Below, in pieces: positions 27,699 to 37,213 of a DNA stretch of 64,000 nucleotides. The stretch is from assembly GCF_000025225.2 (NCBI RefSeq), contig NC_013895.2, positions 868,001 through 932,000 on the forward strand, given 5' to 3'. The notes beneath the pieces are model-generated. The model was not told the origin of the DNA and ran no database searches. It was given only the letters and a program-made list of their open reading frames with translations. Position 1 is the first letter of the stretch, and each line of letters begins with the position of its first letter. Made by a program: the position numbers and the translations under genes. The DNA comes from Mageeibacillus indolicus UPII9-5. Its GTDB lineage: Bacteria > Bacillota > Clostridia > Saccharofermentanales > Fastidiosipilaceae.

Positions 27699-27962
27699 TT
27701 ACTTTCTCAAGTTCAATTTCTTGACTATGGCACGGTAACGCTCGATGTCAATCTTGGCTAAATAATCCAAGAATGCACGACGGCGGCCTACCATTTTTAA
27801 AAGCCCACGACGTGAATGATGGTCTTGTAAATGAAGTTTCAAATGCTCAGTCAAGTGATTAATTCGCTCAGTCAAAATGGCAATTTGAACCTCGGGTGAA
27901 CCTGTGTCACCTTCATGAACGGCATAAGTCTCTATTATTTCTTGTTTTCTTTGTTTGTCCAT
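27699..27962 (-). CDS. rpsO: 30S ribosomal protein S15
   Basis: Early-binding small-subunit protein that contacts the 16S rRNA central domain. 87 residues, normal length, with the family core [34 protein letters not shown] and [13 protein letters not shown] with AAGGAGG. It lies 81 bases downstream of rpsD and upstream of pnp. The rpsD-rpsO gap can form GC-rich pairings (GTTCGG with CCGAC) that may be an S15 leader, but I cannot confirm this. Confidence 0.98.
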   Translation of the reverse strand: MDKQRKQEIIETYAVHEGDTGSPEVQIAILTERINHLTEHLKLHLQDHHSRRGLLKMVGRRRAFLDYLAKIDIERYRAIVKKLNLRK

Positions 27963-28043
27963 ATTTCCTCCTTAAGCCTGCAACTAAGTAGCACGTCGGA
28001 CATTCGCCGAACCTGGTTGCGGTATCCGGTAATCGGATTAAAA

Positions 28044-28655
28044 TTACAGTTTCTTAGCGTAGAACTCAACCACGAGAGATTCTACTACCTCTACCGGTAC
28101 ATCAGCCCGTTGAGGATAGGTTGTCAAAAAGCCTTGCAAATTTTCCTTATTCAGTTGCAGGTATGGAACTACAAATGAGGTTGCCTCCATATTTGCCTTG
28201 ATCAGTTCAAATTCTTTGGCTTTAGAACGTACGCTGATTTCATCTCCGACTGAACATACGAATGACGGAATATCGACTTTTTTACCGTTAACCGCAATAT
28301 GCCCGTGTACAACCATCTGACGAGCCTGACGCAATGAACGCGCAAAACCTAGTCTATAGGTCAGATTATCCAAACGTCTTTCCAAAGTTGTAACCAAAAT
28401 GTCACCCAAAATCATGTCTGAACGTTGAGCTTGTTTCTTAGCTTTGCGCATGCAGTTTTGCATTTGCTTTTCCGAAACACCATAATACAACTTCAATTTC
28501 TGCTTTTCATTAAGTTGTTTAGCGTACTCAGACTCTTTTTTCCTACCATCCTTTTTTGGCCCTCTTTTCAACTCGTTAGGATTGCCAAAAATATTTACTC
28601 CAAATCTTCTCGATTGCTTAAATCGAGGTCCCATTGACCGTGCGATATAAATCAC
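28044..28655 (-). CDS. rpsD: 30S ribosomal protein S4 (start codon uncertain)
   Basis: Primary 16S rRNA-binding protein and assembly nucleator. About 200 residues with the S4 N-terminal domain and the S4 RNA-binding motif (RRLDNLTYRLGFARSLRQARQMVVHGHIAVNGKKV). Family members begin Met-Ala-Arg; here the equivalent codon (28646-28644) is ATC, and AAAGGAG lies exactly eight bases upstream of it. The listed start is the in-frame GTG at 28655, but its first base directly overlaps that ribosome site. The next ATG (28634) is about 20 bases from it. A rare AUC start is therefore plausible. A strong promoter and a leader hairpin precede the gene. Confidence 0.95.
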   Translation of the reverse strand: MIYIARSMGPRFKQSRRFGVNIFGNPNELKRGPKKDGRKKESEYAKQLNEKQKLKLYYGVSEKQMQNCMRKAKKQAQRSDMILGDILVTTLERRLDNLTYRLGFARSLRQARQMVVHGHIAVNGKKVDIPSFVCSVGDEISVRSKAKEFELIKANMEATSFVVPYLQLNKENLQGFLTTYPQRADVPVEVVESLVVEFYAKKL

Positions 28656-28687
28656 TCCTTTACTACATTTTCACGTCAAATTGTGCG

Positions 28688-28707
28688 TGTTCTAAAGCAT
28701 TAGAACA
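28688..28707 (-). promoter_or_regulatory. hairpin in the rpsD leader
   Basis: TGTTCTAA / TTAGAACA, eight pairs around AGCA, between the promoter and the ribosome site of rpsD. Possible S4 autoregulatory element. Confidence 0.5.
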
Positions 28708-28717
28708 TAACATTCAA

Positions 28718-28746
28718 ATTATATCTAACAATTTGTGGAAAGTCAA
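28718..28746 (-). promoter_or_regulatory. rpsD promoter
   Basis: TTGACT (28746-28741), a 17-base spacer and TATAAT (28723-28718) on the minus strand. Confidence 0.88.
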
Positions 28747-28888
28747 ATAAACCAGAAATAGCCCTGTCAGTGATCGAAATCTGTAGCACAGTTTTGCTAA
28801 ATATTCCACCTCAAAGAGCAAAATCGGCCTCGATGAGAATTGTTTAAGCTTTAAAAACCGTGCGAAAACAATTGTATATACACCTGAG

Positions 28889-28916
28889 ATTATACTGTAA
28901 TCAGGAAAAAATTCAA
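28889..28916 (-). promoter_or_regulatory. candidate distal minus-strand promoter upstream of rpsD
   Basis: TTGAAT (28916-28911), 16 bases and TATAAT (28894-28889). The -10 lies in the imperfect palindrome CCTGAGATTA...TAATCAGG. The 422-base stretch 28656-29077 otherwise shows no gene; it holds these rpsD promoters and the upstream region of the transporter, for which I see no clear promoter. Confidence 0.5.
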
Positions 28917-29077
28917 GAAAATCCGATCAACACATTTGTTTAACTTTCATTCATATAAATACACGTTTTTTATGAAAATAAATTTAAATTCGAATTTTAC
29001 TGTATGTGTATTTCCCGGCCTCTACAATTATGGTAAAATCCCTGCCTATATCGTAACGGAAACGAGGAAGAAGTTTT

Positions 29078-30469
29078 ATGAAAAAACACTCAGGATTTAC
29101 AGGACAATTAGGTTTTATTCTCGCAGCGGCGGGTTCAGCTGTAGGCGTAGGAAATCTTTGGCGTTTTCCCTATTTGGCGGCAAAAGATGGCGGTGGAGTT
29201 TTTCTGATTATATACCTCGTCTTAATTTTAACCGCCGGTTTTGTGCTTCTTTCCACTGACCTCGCTATCGGCCGCAGAACCGGAATGAGTGCAATCCGCG
29301 CTTACAAAACAATGCATAAAAAATGGGCATTTTTGGGTATTTTAACCTTTTTGGTACCGGTTATTATCATGACATATTATGCTGTAATCGGCGGTTGGAT
29401 TTTAAAATATCTCCTTATGTTTTTTAACGGTACAGTCGATTTGGCGGCGCAAGATAACTATTTCACCTCTTTCATCACTTCAACTGGATCAGTAACTTAC
29501 GGTCTGATTTTTATGGCCGTAACGGCTGTTATTGTTTTGGGCGGTATCGAAAAAGGTATTGAACGTGTATCGAAGCTAATCATGCCGGTTTTGTTTGTTA
29601 TGATTATCATCATCGCAGTTTATTCTTTGACCTTGAGGCTCGAAACACCCGACGGTCATGTCCGCACCGGCTTAGATGGACTCATACTTTATCTTAAGCC
29701 TGATTTCAAAGGAATGAATATAAAAAGATTTTTGCAAATTTCCCTCGATGCCATGAGCCAGCTATTCTTCTCGCTCAGCGTTTCTATGGGTATTATGATA
29801 ACGTACGGTTCTTATGTTAAAAAAGATGTCAATCTGGCCAAATCTGTATCCTTTATTGAAATTATGGACACCGGTGTTGCCTTTTTGGCTGGAGTTATGA
29901 TCGTCCCAGCAGTTTATGTATTTTTGGGGATGGAAGGGATGAGCGCCGGCCCAGGTCTAATGTTCATTTCTTTGCCTAAAGTTTTTCTGCACATGAATAT
30001 CGCTGGTCGTTTAATCGGTTTAGTATTTTTCATCTTAGCTGCTTTTGCCGCTCTTACTTCATGTATTTCAGTGTTAGAATCTATAGTTGCCAATGTAATA
30101 GAAATTTTCCATACAGATCGTCGCAAAACGGCAGTTACCCTCTCCGGCGTTTATTTGGTTGCTACAGCTGTAATTGCTCTCGGCTACAATATCTTTTACG
30201 TTGAAATACCGCTGCCAAACGGCCTTACCGGTCAGCTCTTAGACATAATGGACTATGTTTCCAACAGTTTCATGATGCCGCTTATCGCGTTGATTTCTTC
30301 TATCTTTATCGGTTGGGTTATGAAACCTAAGTGGGTTATAGAGGAAATGGAACTTGGTGGTGCCAAATTCTCACGGCAATGGCTTTATGTGGTGATGACC
30401 AAGTATGGCCTGCCATTAATCTTGTTTGTTCTGTTTTTGCAATCCACCGGTATCTTTAGCCTTATATAA
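29078..30469 (+). CDS. sodium-dependent amino-acid transporter, NSS family
   Basis: 463 residues with about 11-12 membrane segments. The N-terminus GFILAAAGSAVGVGNLWRFPYLAAKDGGGVF is cut here to its key part: GSAVGVGNLWRFPY is the NSS hallmark and forms the substrate and sodium sites in TM1. Bacterial members (LeuT, TnaT, MhsT) take up amino acids. The substrate cannot be told from sequence. ATG with GAGGAAGAAG. Monocistronic: it ends in a strong terminator and its neighbours are on the other strand. Confidence 0.93.
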   Translation: MKKHSGFTGQLGFILAAAGSAVGVGNLWRFPYLAAKDGGGVFLIIYLVLILTAGFVLLSTDLAIGRRTGMSAIRAYKTMHKKWAFLGILTFLVPVIIMTYYAVIGGWILKYLLMFFNGTVDLAAQDNYFTSFITSTGSVTYGLIFMAVTAVIVLGGIEKGIERVSKLIMPVLFVMIIIIAVYSLTLRLETPDGHVRTGLDGLILYLKPDFKGMNIKRFLQISLDAMSQLFFSLSVSMGIMITYGSYVKKDVNLAKSVSFIEIMDTGVAFLAGVMIVPAVYVFLGMEGMSAGPGLMFISLPKVFLHMNIAGRLIGLVFFILAAFAALTSCISVLESIVANVIEIFHTDRRKTAVTLSGVYLVATAVIALGYNIFYVEIPLPNGLTGQLLDIMDYVSNSFMMPLIALISSIFIGWVMKPKWVIEEMELGGAKFSRQWLYVVMTKYGLPLILFVLFLQSTGIFSLI

Positions 30470-30502
30470 ACTTGTCTGAACGTAAGGCAAACAAAAATCA
30501 AA

Positions 30503-30547
30503 ACGACCTGTCAATCCAATAATCGGAGCTTGGCAGGTCGTCTTTTT
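30503..30547 (+). terminator. intrinsic terminator after the NSS transporter
   Basis: 11-pair stem (30503-30513 with 30531-30541, one G.U), then TCTTTTT. Confidence 0.9.
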
Positions 30548-30660
30548 GCGTTCATAAACAACGGACAGCGACACTTACTTAAGGCCCTTTATTTATGTAC
30601 ATTATTTGACGTTTACCGTTTGAAATTTTGGGCAAATTTTCTGAGAGTTAGTAAAATGAT

Positions 30661-31034
30661 AGCTGAGTAAGCCGATAAGCCGGGTTCTGTCTTGGACAAT
30701 CATCTATCTAAGCGAAGGATTTCGCCTACGCTTGAGCCACCTCCATAGGCACGCGGGTCACGTATTGCCAGCCACGGTGTTGCTCCGGATGGGGTTTACA
30801 GGGCATACATGTTTTCATGCTGCCGGTGAGCTCTTACCTCGCCTTTCCACCCTTACCTGCCCTGATAAACATAACGTTATCAACCAATGCAGGCGGTATA
30901 TTTCTGTTGCACTTTCCTTGAAGTCGCCTTCACCGGGAGTTACCCGGCATCCTTACCCTAAGGAGCCCGGACTTTCCTCATCTGATGCGTGTTCTCAACG
31001 AGCACGACCAGCCGCGATTGTCTAGCTTACTCAG
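30661..31034 (-). ncRNA. rnpB: RNase P RNA, type A
   Basis: Catalytic RNA that removes tRNA 5' leaders. On the minus strand the universal GAGGAAAGTCC (30979-30969) is followed by GGGCTCC, the bacterial type A form, and the 3' region has AGAACCCGGCTTAT (30688-30675). P1 is formed by CTGAGTAAGC at the 5' end (31034-31025) and GCTTACTCAG at the 3' end (30672-30663). The 5' end overlaps the stop codon of the Nif3-like gene. Exact mature ends are uncertain by a few bases. Confidence 0.95.
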
Positions 31035-31900
31035 TATACCAAGTTATTGTAAGACAAACCGCTGTTTATTGCAATCCGGCAGTCTGGAATAGCTAACTTC
31101 AGATATTGCATTAGTCGTGGTAATACCGTTCGCTCAGTTACATCATGTCCGACAGCGACTGCGTGAATCCCTGACTCCGCCAATGCCAACAGAAGATTAT
31201 GTTTAATTTCCCCTGCAACTACACAGTCAATTTGTTTGGCAATACAAACCGGAATCGCCATTTCATCAAAAGCTCCGCCCCAAATAGCAATTCTCCGATA
31301 AGTTTTATCCTTATCAAAATTGATTATGCATCCGGTTGACTGCAAGTTATTATTAACCATACGTAAAAATGGCTTAGCACGTGTTTTTTCAGGAGGAACA
31401 GCTATACGACCGAGCCCGGGAAGAACATTACTGCTTGCCCCAATGAAATCCTTGAGATATTCATTTACCGTCCCCCGCGAGGTTTCATCCGTCAAACCAG
31501 CGAAAATTGGAAGTGAATTTGGGATCAGTGTATCTATCACTTTTAAATTCAAAACTGCAGCCAAAGCATCGCTCACCCCACCAACAGCACTGTCTAAATT
31601 GGTGTGAGCAGCATATACAGATACGTTGTTTTTGATACACTTATATATTATATGATTTATTGGCGGTTCATCACGCAAAGTACGCAGTGGATTGAAGATA
31701 AGCGGATGATGCGCAATAATCATTTCACTACCGAGCCGATCGGCCAGTGCCACAGCTTCGGAAGTGACATCCAATGTAAGCAGCACACGAGAAACTGGGG
31801 CTTCGGTGGAACCAATTAGCAGACCGCAATTGTCCCATTTTTCTGCCAGTTGAAGTGGAGCAAGATTTTCTACTGCCGAACAAATATCTTTTACTAACAT
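31031..31900 (-). CDS. Nif3-like dinuclear metal centre protein (DUF34)
   Basis: 289 residues of the widespread Nif3/YqfO family, whose members form hexamers with a two-metal site; the reaction is not established. Seen are the metal-site motifs IAHHPLIF and YAAHTNLD and the C-terminal VAVGHDVTERTVLP. ATG 31900 has GGAGG four bases upstream; a TTG 18 bases earlier has none. The order dnaG-rpoD-trmK-nif3 matches dnaG-sigA-yqfN-yqfO of Bacillus. Confidence 0.92.
   Translation of the reverse strand: MLVKDICSAVENLAPLQLAEKWDNCGLLIGSTEAPVSRVLLTLDVTSEAVALADRLGSEMIIAHHPLIFNPLRTLRDEPPINHIIYKCIKNNVSVYAAHTNLDSAVGGVSDALAAVLNLKVIDTLIPNSLPIFAGLTDETSRGTVNEYLKDFIGASSNVLPGLGRIAVPPEKTRAKPFLRMVNNNLQSTGCIINFDKDKTYRRIAIWGGAFDEMAIPVCIAKQIDCVVAGEIKHNLLLALAESGIHAVAVGHDVTERTVLPRLMQYLKLAIPDCRIAINSGLSYNNLVY
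31046..31074 (-). promoter_or_regulatory. rnpB promoter inside the Nif3-like gene
   Basis: TTGCAA (31074-31069), 17 bases and TACAAT (31051-31046) on the minus strand, within the last codons of the upstream gene. The predicted start is about 31039, a few bases before P1. Confidence 0.7.
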
Positions 31901-31952
31901 GTCGCCTCCAATTGCCAAAATTTAATTGCGCACAAATCACAGCAAAATCGTG

Positions 31953-32672
31953 TTACCTATTGTATAGACCTTCCAATTCTAATCTAATTAATCCACATCT
32001 CTGTCTGTAATCTGTATTATAATTTAAATTATTGAGCGCAGTTAACCGATTATTCAAATATCCAAACATTAGCGTGTCCAAGGTTTGCTCCGACTTAAGC
32101 TGTGTCTGAAGCTCTTGCCATAGACACGGACCGAAAAATAATTCTGCCTCACTTAATCGGGCTGACGGATTAGGATTGCTTTCCACCGGTACAGCTTTAA
32201 TAATAACATAAATTTTTTCTTTTTCACGACAAAGTCGCTCATCTACAATGTCGAGGTGCAATTCTTGCAAAACCTTTCTTAACTCGTAGGCGGAACGGGT
32301 AGGATGTAAAATAACTTGTCCTATCTTATTGCGCTCGGCCAAATCTGTTCTGCGCAAAATTTCCCCGATTTCTATGCCACCCATACCGGCTATTATAATT
32401 GCATCCTGCCGACTTAACTCAATGTTATTTAGACCATCAGAAAGATCAGTTGTAATCAAATGTTGTAAATTACACTTACTTATCAGATTTGTAGCCTTTT
32501 CAAGCGGCTTGCTCCGCACATCTATTGCAACGGCTGTGGCTGCAATGTTCCGCTCGACGGCAGCTACACTTAAATAACCATGATCACAACCCACATCCAA
32601 TAACCTCGGTGTGGGTTGCAACATTTCCAGAATCATTCGCATGCGGACAGACAAATGAATTTTTCTCGACAT
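31953..32672 (-). CDS. trmK: tRNA (adenine22-N1)-methyltransferase
   Basis: SAM-dependent enzyme that methylates A22 in the D-arm of certain tRNAs. 239 residues; Rossmann motif I LLDVGCDHGYLSV and the catalytic-loop region IIAGMGGIEIGEIL are characteristic of the TrmK (YqfN) family. Its ATG overlaps the rpoD stop by one base (TGATG), so translation is coupled to the sigma factor gene. Confidence 0.93.
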   Translation of the reverse strand: MSRKIHLSVRMRMILEMLQPTPRLLDVGCDHGYLSVAAVERNIAATAVAIDVRSKPLEKATNLISKCNLQHLITTDLSDGLNNIELSRQDAIIIAGMGGIEIGEILRRTDLAERNKIGQVILHPTRSAYELRKVLQELHLDIVDERLCREKEKIYVIIKAVPVESNPNPSARLSEAELFFGPCLWQELQTQLKSEQTLDTLMFGYLNNRLTALNNLNYNTDYRQRCGLIRLELEGLYNR

Positions 32673-33733
32673 CAGTCCAAATAATCTTTCAATTTTTTGC
32701 TGCGACTTGGGTGACGCATCTTGCGCAAGGCTTTAGCTTCAATTTGTCTGATTCTTTCACGCGTAACGTTAAACTCACGTCCTACTTCTTCCAACGTACG
32801 ACTGCGACCGTCATCTAAGCCGAAACGTAGGCGTAAAACTTTTTCTTCACGCGGAGTAAGGCCGGAAAGGATTTCCAAGAGTTGTTCTTTTAACAAAGTA
32901 AACGCAGCTTGGTCAGCGGGAGAAGGTGCATCATCGTCAGGAATAAAGTCGCCCAAATGGCTGTCCTCTTCTTCACCGATAGGCTTCTCAAGTGAAACTG
33001 GCTCTTGAGAAATCTTTTGGATTTCACGAACTTTTTCAGGACTTATCCCCATCTCTTGGGCTAATTCTTCTACTTCCGGCTCACGACCCAATTCTTGCAG
33101 CAACTGTCTTTGTACACGAATTAATTTATTTATGGTTTCAACCATGTGTACCGGTATACGGATTGTTCTAGCTTGGTCGGCAATAGCACGGGTGATGGCC
33201 TGACGTATCCACCATGTAGCATATGTACTGAATTTAAAGCCTTTTTCATAATCAAATTTGTCCACTGCCTTGATAAGTCCCAAGTTGCCTTCTTGAATCA
33301 GATCCAAAAATTGCATACCCCGGCCGACATACCTTTTGGCAATACTGACAACCAACCTAAGATTGGCTTCACATAGCCTATCTTTCGCCTCTTGACTGCC
33401 CTCTTTCATAGCTCTGGCCAAGTCTTTTTCTTCTTCCGCATTTAGCAGCGGCACCTTGCCAATTTCCTTAAGATACATTCTTACTGGATCATCGACATTC
33501 ATAACATCAGATGAATCATCAATGTTTAAGTCCTCGTCCACAGTTGCATCTTCTATAATTTCGACACCGTTTTGTTTGAGTTGCTCAAATATCGTGTCAC
33601 TTGCTTCTAAGTCGAAGTCTATAGCTTCCAGCTTAGACAAGATATCTTGACCATTGATTTTATTGTTGTTTGATTTAGCAATTTTAACTAAATCATTAAC
33701 GATTTCTTCAATATTATTTCCGGGTTTGTCCAT
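32672..33733 (-). CDS. rpoD: primary sigma factor (RpoD/SigA)
   Basis: Housekeeping sigma factor that reads the TTGACA/TATAAT promoters seen throughout the window. 353 residues: short region 1.1, region 1.2 ([16 protein letters not shown]), region 2 with [24 protein letters not shown] in part and [11 protein letters not shown], region 3 and region 4.2 ([20 protein letters not shown]). ATG 33733 has GGAGG immediately upstream and follows the dnaG stop by ten bases; an ATG at 33757 lies inside dnaG. Confidence 0.98.
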   Translation of the reverse strand: MDKPGNNIEEIVNDLVKIAKSNNNKINGQDILSKLEAIDFDLEASDTIFEQLKQNGVEIIEDATVDEDLNIDDSSDVMNVDDPVRMYLKEIGKVPLLNAEEEKDLARAMKEGSQEAKDRLCEANLRLVVSIAKRYVGRGMQFLDLIQEGNLGLIKAVDKFDYEKGFKFSTYATWWIRQAITRAIADQARTIRIPVHMVETINKLIRVQRQLLQELGREPEVEELAQEMGISPEKVREIQKISQEPVSLEKPIGEEEDSHLGDFIPDDDAPSPADQAAFTLLKEQLLEILSGLTPREEKVLRLRFGLDDGRSRTLEEVGREFNVTRERIRQIEAKALRKMRHPSRSKKLKDYLD

Positions 33734-33743
33734 TTTTCCTCCA

Positions 33744-35609
33744 TTAATACTGTTCAATCAATTGCTTATATTCTATTATTTTTTGCGACCAGGTTTGAAT
33801 CTCCTGTTTTAAACCAGCATCAATTTTGTTATCTGGATGCAGTCGCTGTGCAAGCCGGTTCAGCTTATCCGCAGCGGAATCTCGCATCAAAATTAGGCTG
33901 TTCTTTTCCAGTTTTTTCACCGTGTCGGCAGAAATTTCAAAATTAACACATATTTCCATTATACGCTTGTAATAGCTCTCCGGGAAGTCACGTACAGCTT
34001 GGGTTAAACCGATCAATGTAGTGAAATCAGGTTTTCCGGGAGCTAAAGTCTTTATTGCCATGAACAGCAACCCCAAACTTCGGTCGCTGAAATCGTCGGC
34101 TTGCGGCAAAAATTTGGCTTTGGTGATCAAATCCGGTACACAGAGGATTATTGATATTATATTAAGCTGCAACTCAATATCGCCAAGTGTCTCCGGAACA
34201 GAATTTGAGATATCTGAGGTTGAGGCAACTCCCTCGCCCGATTTGCGTTCTGGAAAATTATCCTTATTGCTGGTTAATTGCCTTATAAAGGCTGGATCTC
34301 GGTTTTTAGCTTGGTAGTCATTGATGAGCAACTGTAAACGACAGCCAAGTTCAATCGATAAATTATTAAGCACTGAATCCACAAGCAAAGAATTTTTTTC
34401 CTGTCGCAAGATGGCAAAAACATTTTCCTGATAACGACGCTTATCTAATTGGCCGGATACAATGGCATTTTCTTTAGCTAAATGCAATTTAAAATCCAGC
34501 ACCGAAACTGTTTTTTGTGTCAAACCTAAAAAGGCCGCCGCCCCGTTTTTTCGGATGTATTCATCCGGATCTTTTCCGTCAGGTAGAAGCAAAATATCTG
34601 TTGGAATATCTTCTTCAGCTAAAATATCAATACTACGCATGATTGCAGACTGACCGGCCGCATCAGAATCAAAAGCCAAAGTAATAGTTTTATGCAAATT
34701 TCCCAAAATACGAGCTTGCCTTTTGGTTAAAGCAGTCCCTAAAGAGGCAACCGTAAAATCAGCTCCTGCTGCATGGGCACTGATAACGTCCATATAGCCT
34801 TCGACCAAAAGAATGTGATTGCTTTTCGTTTTACGAGCCAAATGCAACCCGTAAAGATGGTCTCCCTTGGTATATATAGGCGTTTCAGGCGAATTAAGGT
34901 ACTTTGCCTGTGCCTTATCAGCATTCATGATTCGTCCGCCAAAAGCAATGATTTTGCCGGTGGTGTCAAAAAAAGGGAAAATCAATCGATTACGCATTCG
35001 ATCACAGTAACCGCCGTACTTGTTCTTGGTAAATAGCCCTGATTTTTCTAAAGCTTCTTTATCCCTTGTCAAGTGCTTTAATTCAAAATGCTTATACAAA
35101 GCATCCCAAGTATTCGGCGCAAAGCCTATGCCAAAACTTCGCCGTGAAATCGGGGTAATTCCTCTGGCCACGCAGTACTTTAAGGCGGTATGCTCAGGAT
35201 CACGCTCCAAGGCCCGATAATAAAACTTTGCCGCTTCAAGGTACATGGACTCTATTTGTTTTTGTAAAGAACGTCTTTTTGCATCATAAGGTGAAACATC
35301 AGTCTCCGGGATGGTTATATTAACCCGCTTAGCTAAAAATCGTATGGCTTCCGGATAATTAAGTTTCTCAATTTCCGATATAAATTTGATCACATCACCG
35401 CCGCGATGACAGCCGAAGCAATAAAAAATTTGCTTATCCGGAGCAACGCTGAAAGAAGGAGTAACTTCATTATGAAAAGGGCAGAGCCCAAAAAAATTAG
35501 CGCCTGTTTTTTTAGATAAAGTAACATACTCCTCTACCACAGCAACAATGTCGTTACTGCGTTTTACATCTGCGATAATTGTTTCGGGTATTCTGCCGCC
35601 GTTCGTCAA
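33744..35609 (-). CDS. dnaG: DNA primase
   Basis: Makes RNA primers at the replication fork. 621 residues: N-terminal CHC2 zinc finger (CPFH...CFGCHRGGD), the RepA-type linker, the TOPRIM domain ([27 protein letters not shown]) and a helical helicase-interaction domain. The start is TTG 35609 with GAGGT upstream. First gene of the dnaG-rpoD-trmK-nif3 macromolecular-synthesis block, downstream of the SCIFF maturase. Confidence 0.97.
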   Translation of the reverse strand: MTNGGRIPETIIADVKRSNDIVAVVEEYVTLSKKTGANFFGLCPFHNEVTPSFSVAPDKQIFYCFGCHRGGDVIKFISEIEKLNYPEAIRFLAKRVNITIPETDVSPYDAKRRSLQKQIESMYLEAAKFYYRALERDPEHTALKYCVARGITPISRRSFGIGFAPNTWDALYKHFELKHLTRDKEALEKSGLFTKNKYGGYCDRMRNRLIFPFFDTTGKIIAFGGRIMNADKAQAKYLNSPETPIYTKGDHLYGLHLARKTKSNHILLVEGYMDVISAHAAGADFTVASLGTALTKRQARILGNLHKTITLAFDSDAAGQSAIMRSIDILAEEDIPTDILLLPDGKDPDEYIRKNGAAAFLGLTQKTVSVLDFKLHLAKENAIVSGQLDKRRYQENVFAILRQEKNSLLVDSVLNNLSIELGCRLQLLINDYQAKNRDPAFIRQLTSNKDNFPERKSGEGVASTSDISNSVPETLGDIELQLNIISIILCVPDLITKAKFLPQADDFSDRSLGLLFMAIKTLAPGKPDFTTLIGLTQAVRDFPESYYKRIMEICVNFEISADTVKKLEKNSLILMRDSAADKLNRLAQRLHPDNKIDAGLKQEIQTWSQKIIEYKQLIEQY

Positions 35610-35618
35610 AATATTACC

Positions 35619-37028
35619 TCAATTAGTGGCTGTTTGTCGTAACTTCTCCTGTTGTCTTTTTGCCTGCACCCAAAGGGCACATTCCAATCTCTTTTTCTGT
35701 AACCTGCAGCCTAAGCGATACAAACCCGTCAAACTGCCGGAGTCATGATAAGCGTTAGCTACGCAGCCTCCACTACAAAAATATCTAGCCCAACATTTTA
35801 CGCAATCAGGCTTATTGGGGACCATTATTTCAGCAAAAGCCGCCTCAAGCTTCGGGTTGTGAATCGGAGGATTGTCCCAAACATTTCCCATTATGAAAGC
35901 ATCGTTGCCGACAAATTGATGGCAAGGATAGATATCGCCCTCCGGGGTAACGGCGCAATATTCTGACCCGACACCACACCCTTTCATGCGCTTATACAAG
36001 CAAGGACCACCTTCCAAATCAATATTGAAATGGAAAAAGTTAAACGGATTCTTACTTCCTTTTTCATTATAGCGCAAATATTCATGCGCCAAATTCTCAT
36101 ACTCGGCTTCTATTTGCGGCAAATCGCTTAACTTCAAACTGTAATCGACTTCCGGCGGGGCCACAACCGGCTCCATCGACAGTTGTTCCAATCCTTCATC
36201 GGCAAAATGCAAAACATCTTTTGAAAAATCCGTGTTAAAATGCGTATAAGTACCGCGCACATAGTATTCTTTCTTACCACGTTGCGCAACGAACTTTTTT
36301 ATATTTCGCATCACTAAAGCGTAAGAGCTACGCCCTCCGGTCGCTGGCCGCATCCTATCATTAGTCTCCGGCCTTCCGTCAATACTCAAAACAACATTTT
36401 TCATGTGCTCATTCAGGAAATCAATCTTTTCCTGATTCAGCAATGTAGCATTGGTCGTCAGAGTAAGGCGTATATTCTTATTGTGCTTAGGTCCTTCCGT
36501 CTCAGCATACTTTGTCAACTCAACTACAACCGGCCAATTAAGCAGAGGCTCTCCGCCGAAAAAATCTATGTCTAAGTTATGACGGCTGCGCGATGCTTCA
36601 ATTAAGAAATCTATTGCCCGCTTACCAGTAGCCAAAGCAAGCATAGAACGATGACCTGTTCCGTAGTCTCCTTGGCCAGCGAAGCAATATTTACATCTTA
36701 AGTTGCAGTCGTGCGATAGGTGTAGGCACATCGACTTTATCATCGGTTTTTCTGGATAAAGCTGCTCGACTGAAATTTTTACGGGAGGTTGAAAAATAGC
36801 TTTTTGTTCAATTAAAGCATCAACCTCGTCACAGCAATCCTCTATCTCATGGATATCAAATCCCGACCGTTCGGACAACTCCGTCAATTTAGCCTTGGTA
36901 GGTCGTTTAGCTGAATTTTCAATATAAGCCGAGAACACGGCTTCTGCTAATTCATCAACAAAAAATAGGGCTTGAGATTCCGAGTCGTAGGCAAGTTTGT
37001 CATTGCGGACTTTAAATAAATGCAGCAA
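35619..37028 (-). CDS. SCIFF peptide maturase (radical SAM, SPASM)
   Basis: 469-residue radical SAM enzyme that forms Cys-derived thioether crosslinks in the SCIFF precursor encoded just upstream. Domains: N-terminal peptide-recognition region (about 1-90), radical SAM core with CNLRCKYC, FFGGEPLL, and a SPASM domain with cysteines in GPCLYKRMKGCGVG, YPCHQF, KPDCVKCWARYFCSGGC and LGCRLQ. This layout is that of the SCIFF maturase family (CteB of C. thermocellum is a studied member). The start is TTG 37028 with GGGAGG upstream, 16 bases after the precursor gene. Confidence 0.95.
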   Translation of the reverse strand: MLHLFKVRNDKLAYDSESQALFFVDELAEAVFSAYIENSAKRPTKAKLTELSERSGFDIHEIEDCCDEVDALIEQKAIFQPPVKISVEQLYPEKPMIKSMCLHLSHDCNLRCKYCFAGQGDYGTGHRSMLALATGKRAIDFLIEASRSRHNLDIDFFGGEPLLNWPVVVELTKYAETEGPKHNKNIRLTLTTNATLLNQEKIDFLNEHMKNVVLSIDGRPETNDRMRPATGGRSSYALVMRNIKKFVAQRGKKEYYVRGTYTHFNTDFSKDVLHFADEGLEQLSMEPVVAPPEVDYSLKLSDLPQIEAEYENLAHEYLRYNEKGSKNPFNFFHFNIDLEGGPCLYKRMKGCGVGSEYCAVTPEGDIYPCHQFVGNDAFIMGNVWDNPPIHNPKLEAAFAEIMVPNKPDCVKCWARYFCSGGCVANAYHDSGSLTGLYRLGCRLQKKRLECALWVQAKRQQEKLRQTATN

Positions 37029-37044
37029 TCAATAGCCTCCCGAA

Positions 37045-37188
37045 TCAGCGTTCGATCGCTTCACATTTTTGGTTGGCAACGGTACAGCTAGTTTTACAAG
37101 CTGACTGGCAAGATGTTTGACACTCACCGCAAGCTTTGCTCACGCATTTGGCAGATACAGGTTTCGCAATAATTTGAATGTGTTTCAT
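37045..37188 (-). CDS. SCIFF ranthipeptide precursor
   Basis: 47 residues, seven Cys. The C-terminal core CGECQTSCQSACKTSC plus TVANQKCE holds the six family cysteines (Cys20, 23, 27, 31, 35, 42) in the spacing that gave the name six cysteines in forty-five residues. The N-terminus MKHIQIIAKP is the expected leader. Cys15 is an extra cysteine in the leader/core boundary. ATG with GAGGAGG. It sits between yajC and the maturase gene, the usual SCIFF locus. No dedicated protease or exporter gene adjoins it. Confidence 0.95.
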   Translation of the reverse strand: MKHIQIIAKPVSAKCVSKACGECQTSCQSACKTSCTVANQKCEAIER

Positions 37189-37213
37189 AATATTCCTCCT
37201 CAATTTCCAACTG

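Noticed and set aside
30732-31025. Open frame of 97 codons on the plus strand
   Set aside because: It lies wholly inside RNase P RNA on the opposite strand and has no ribosome site; chance frame.
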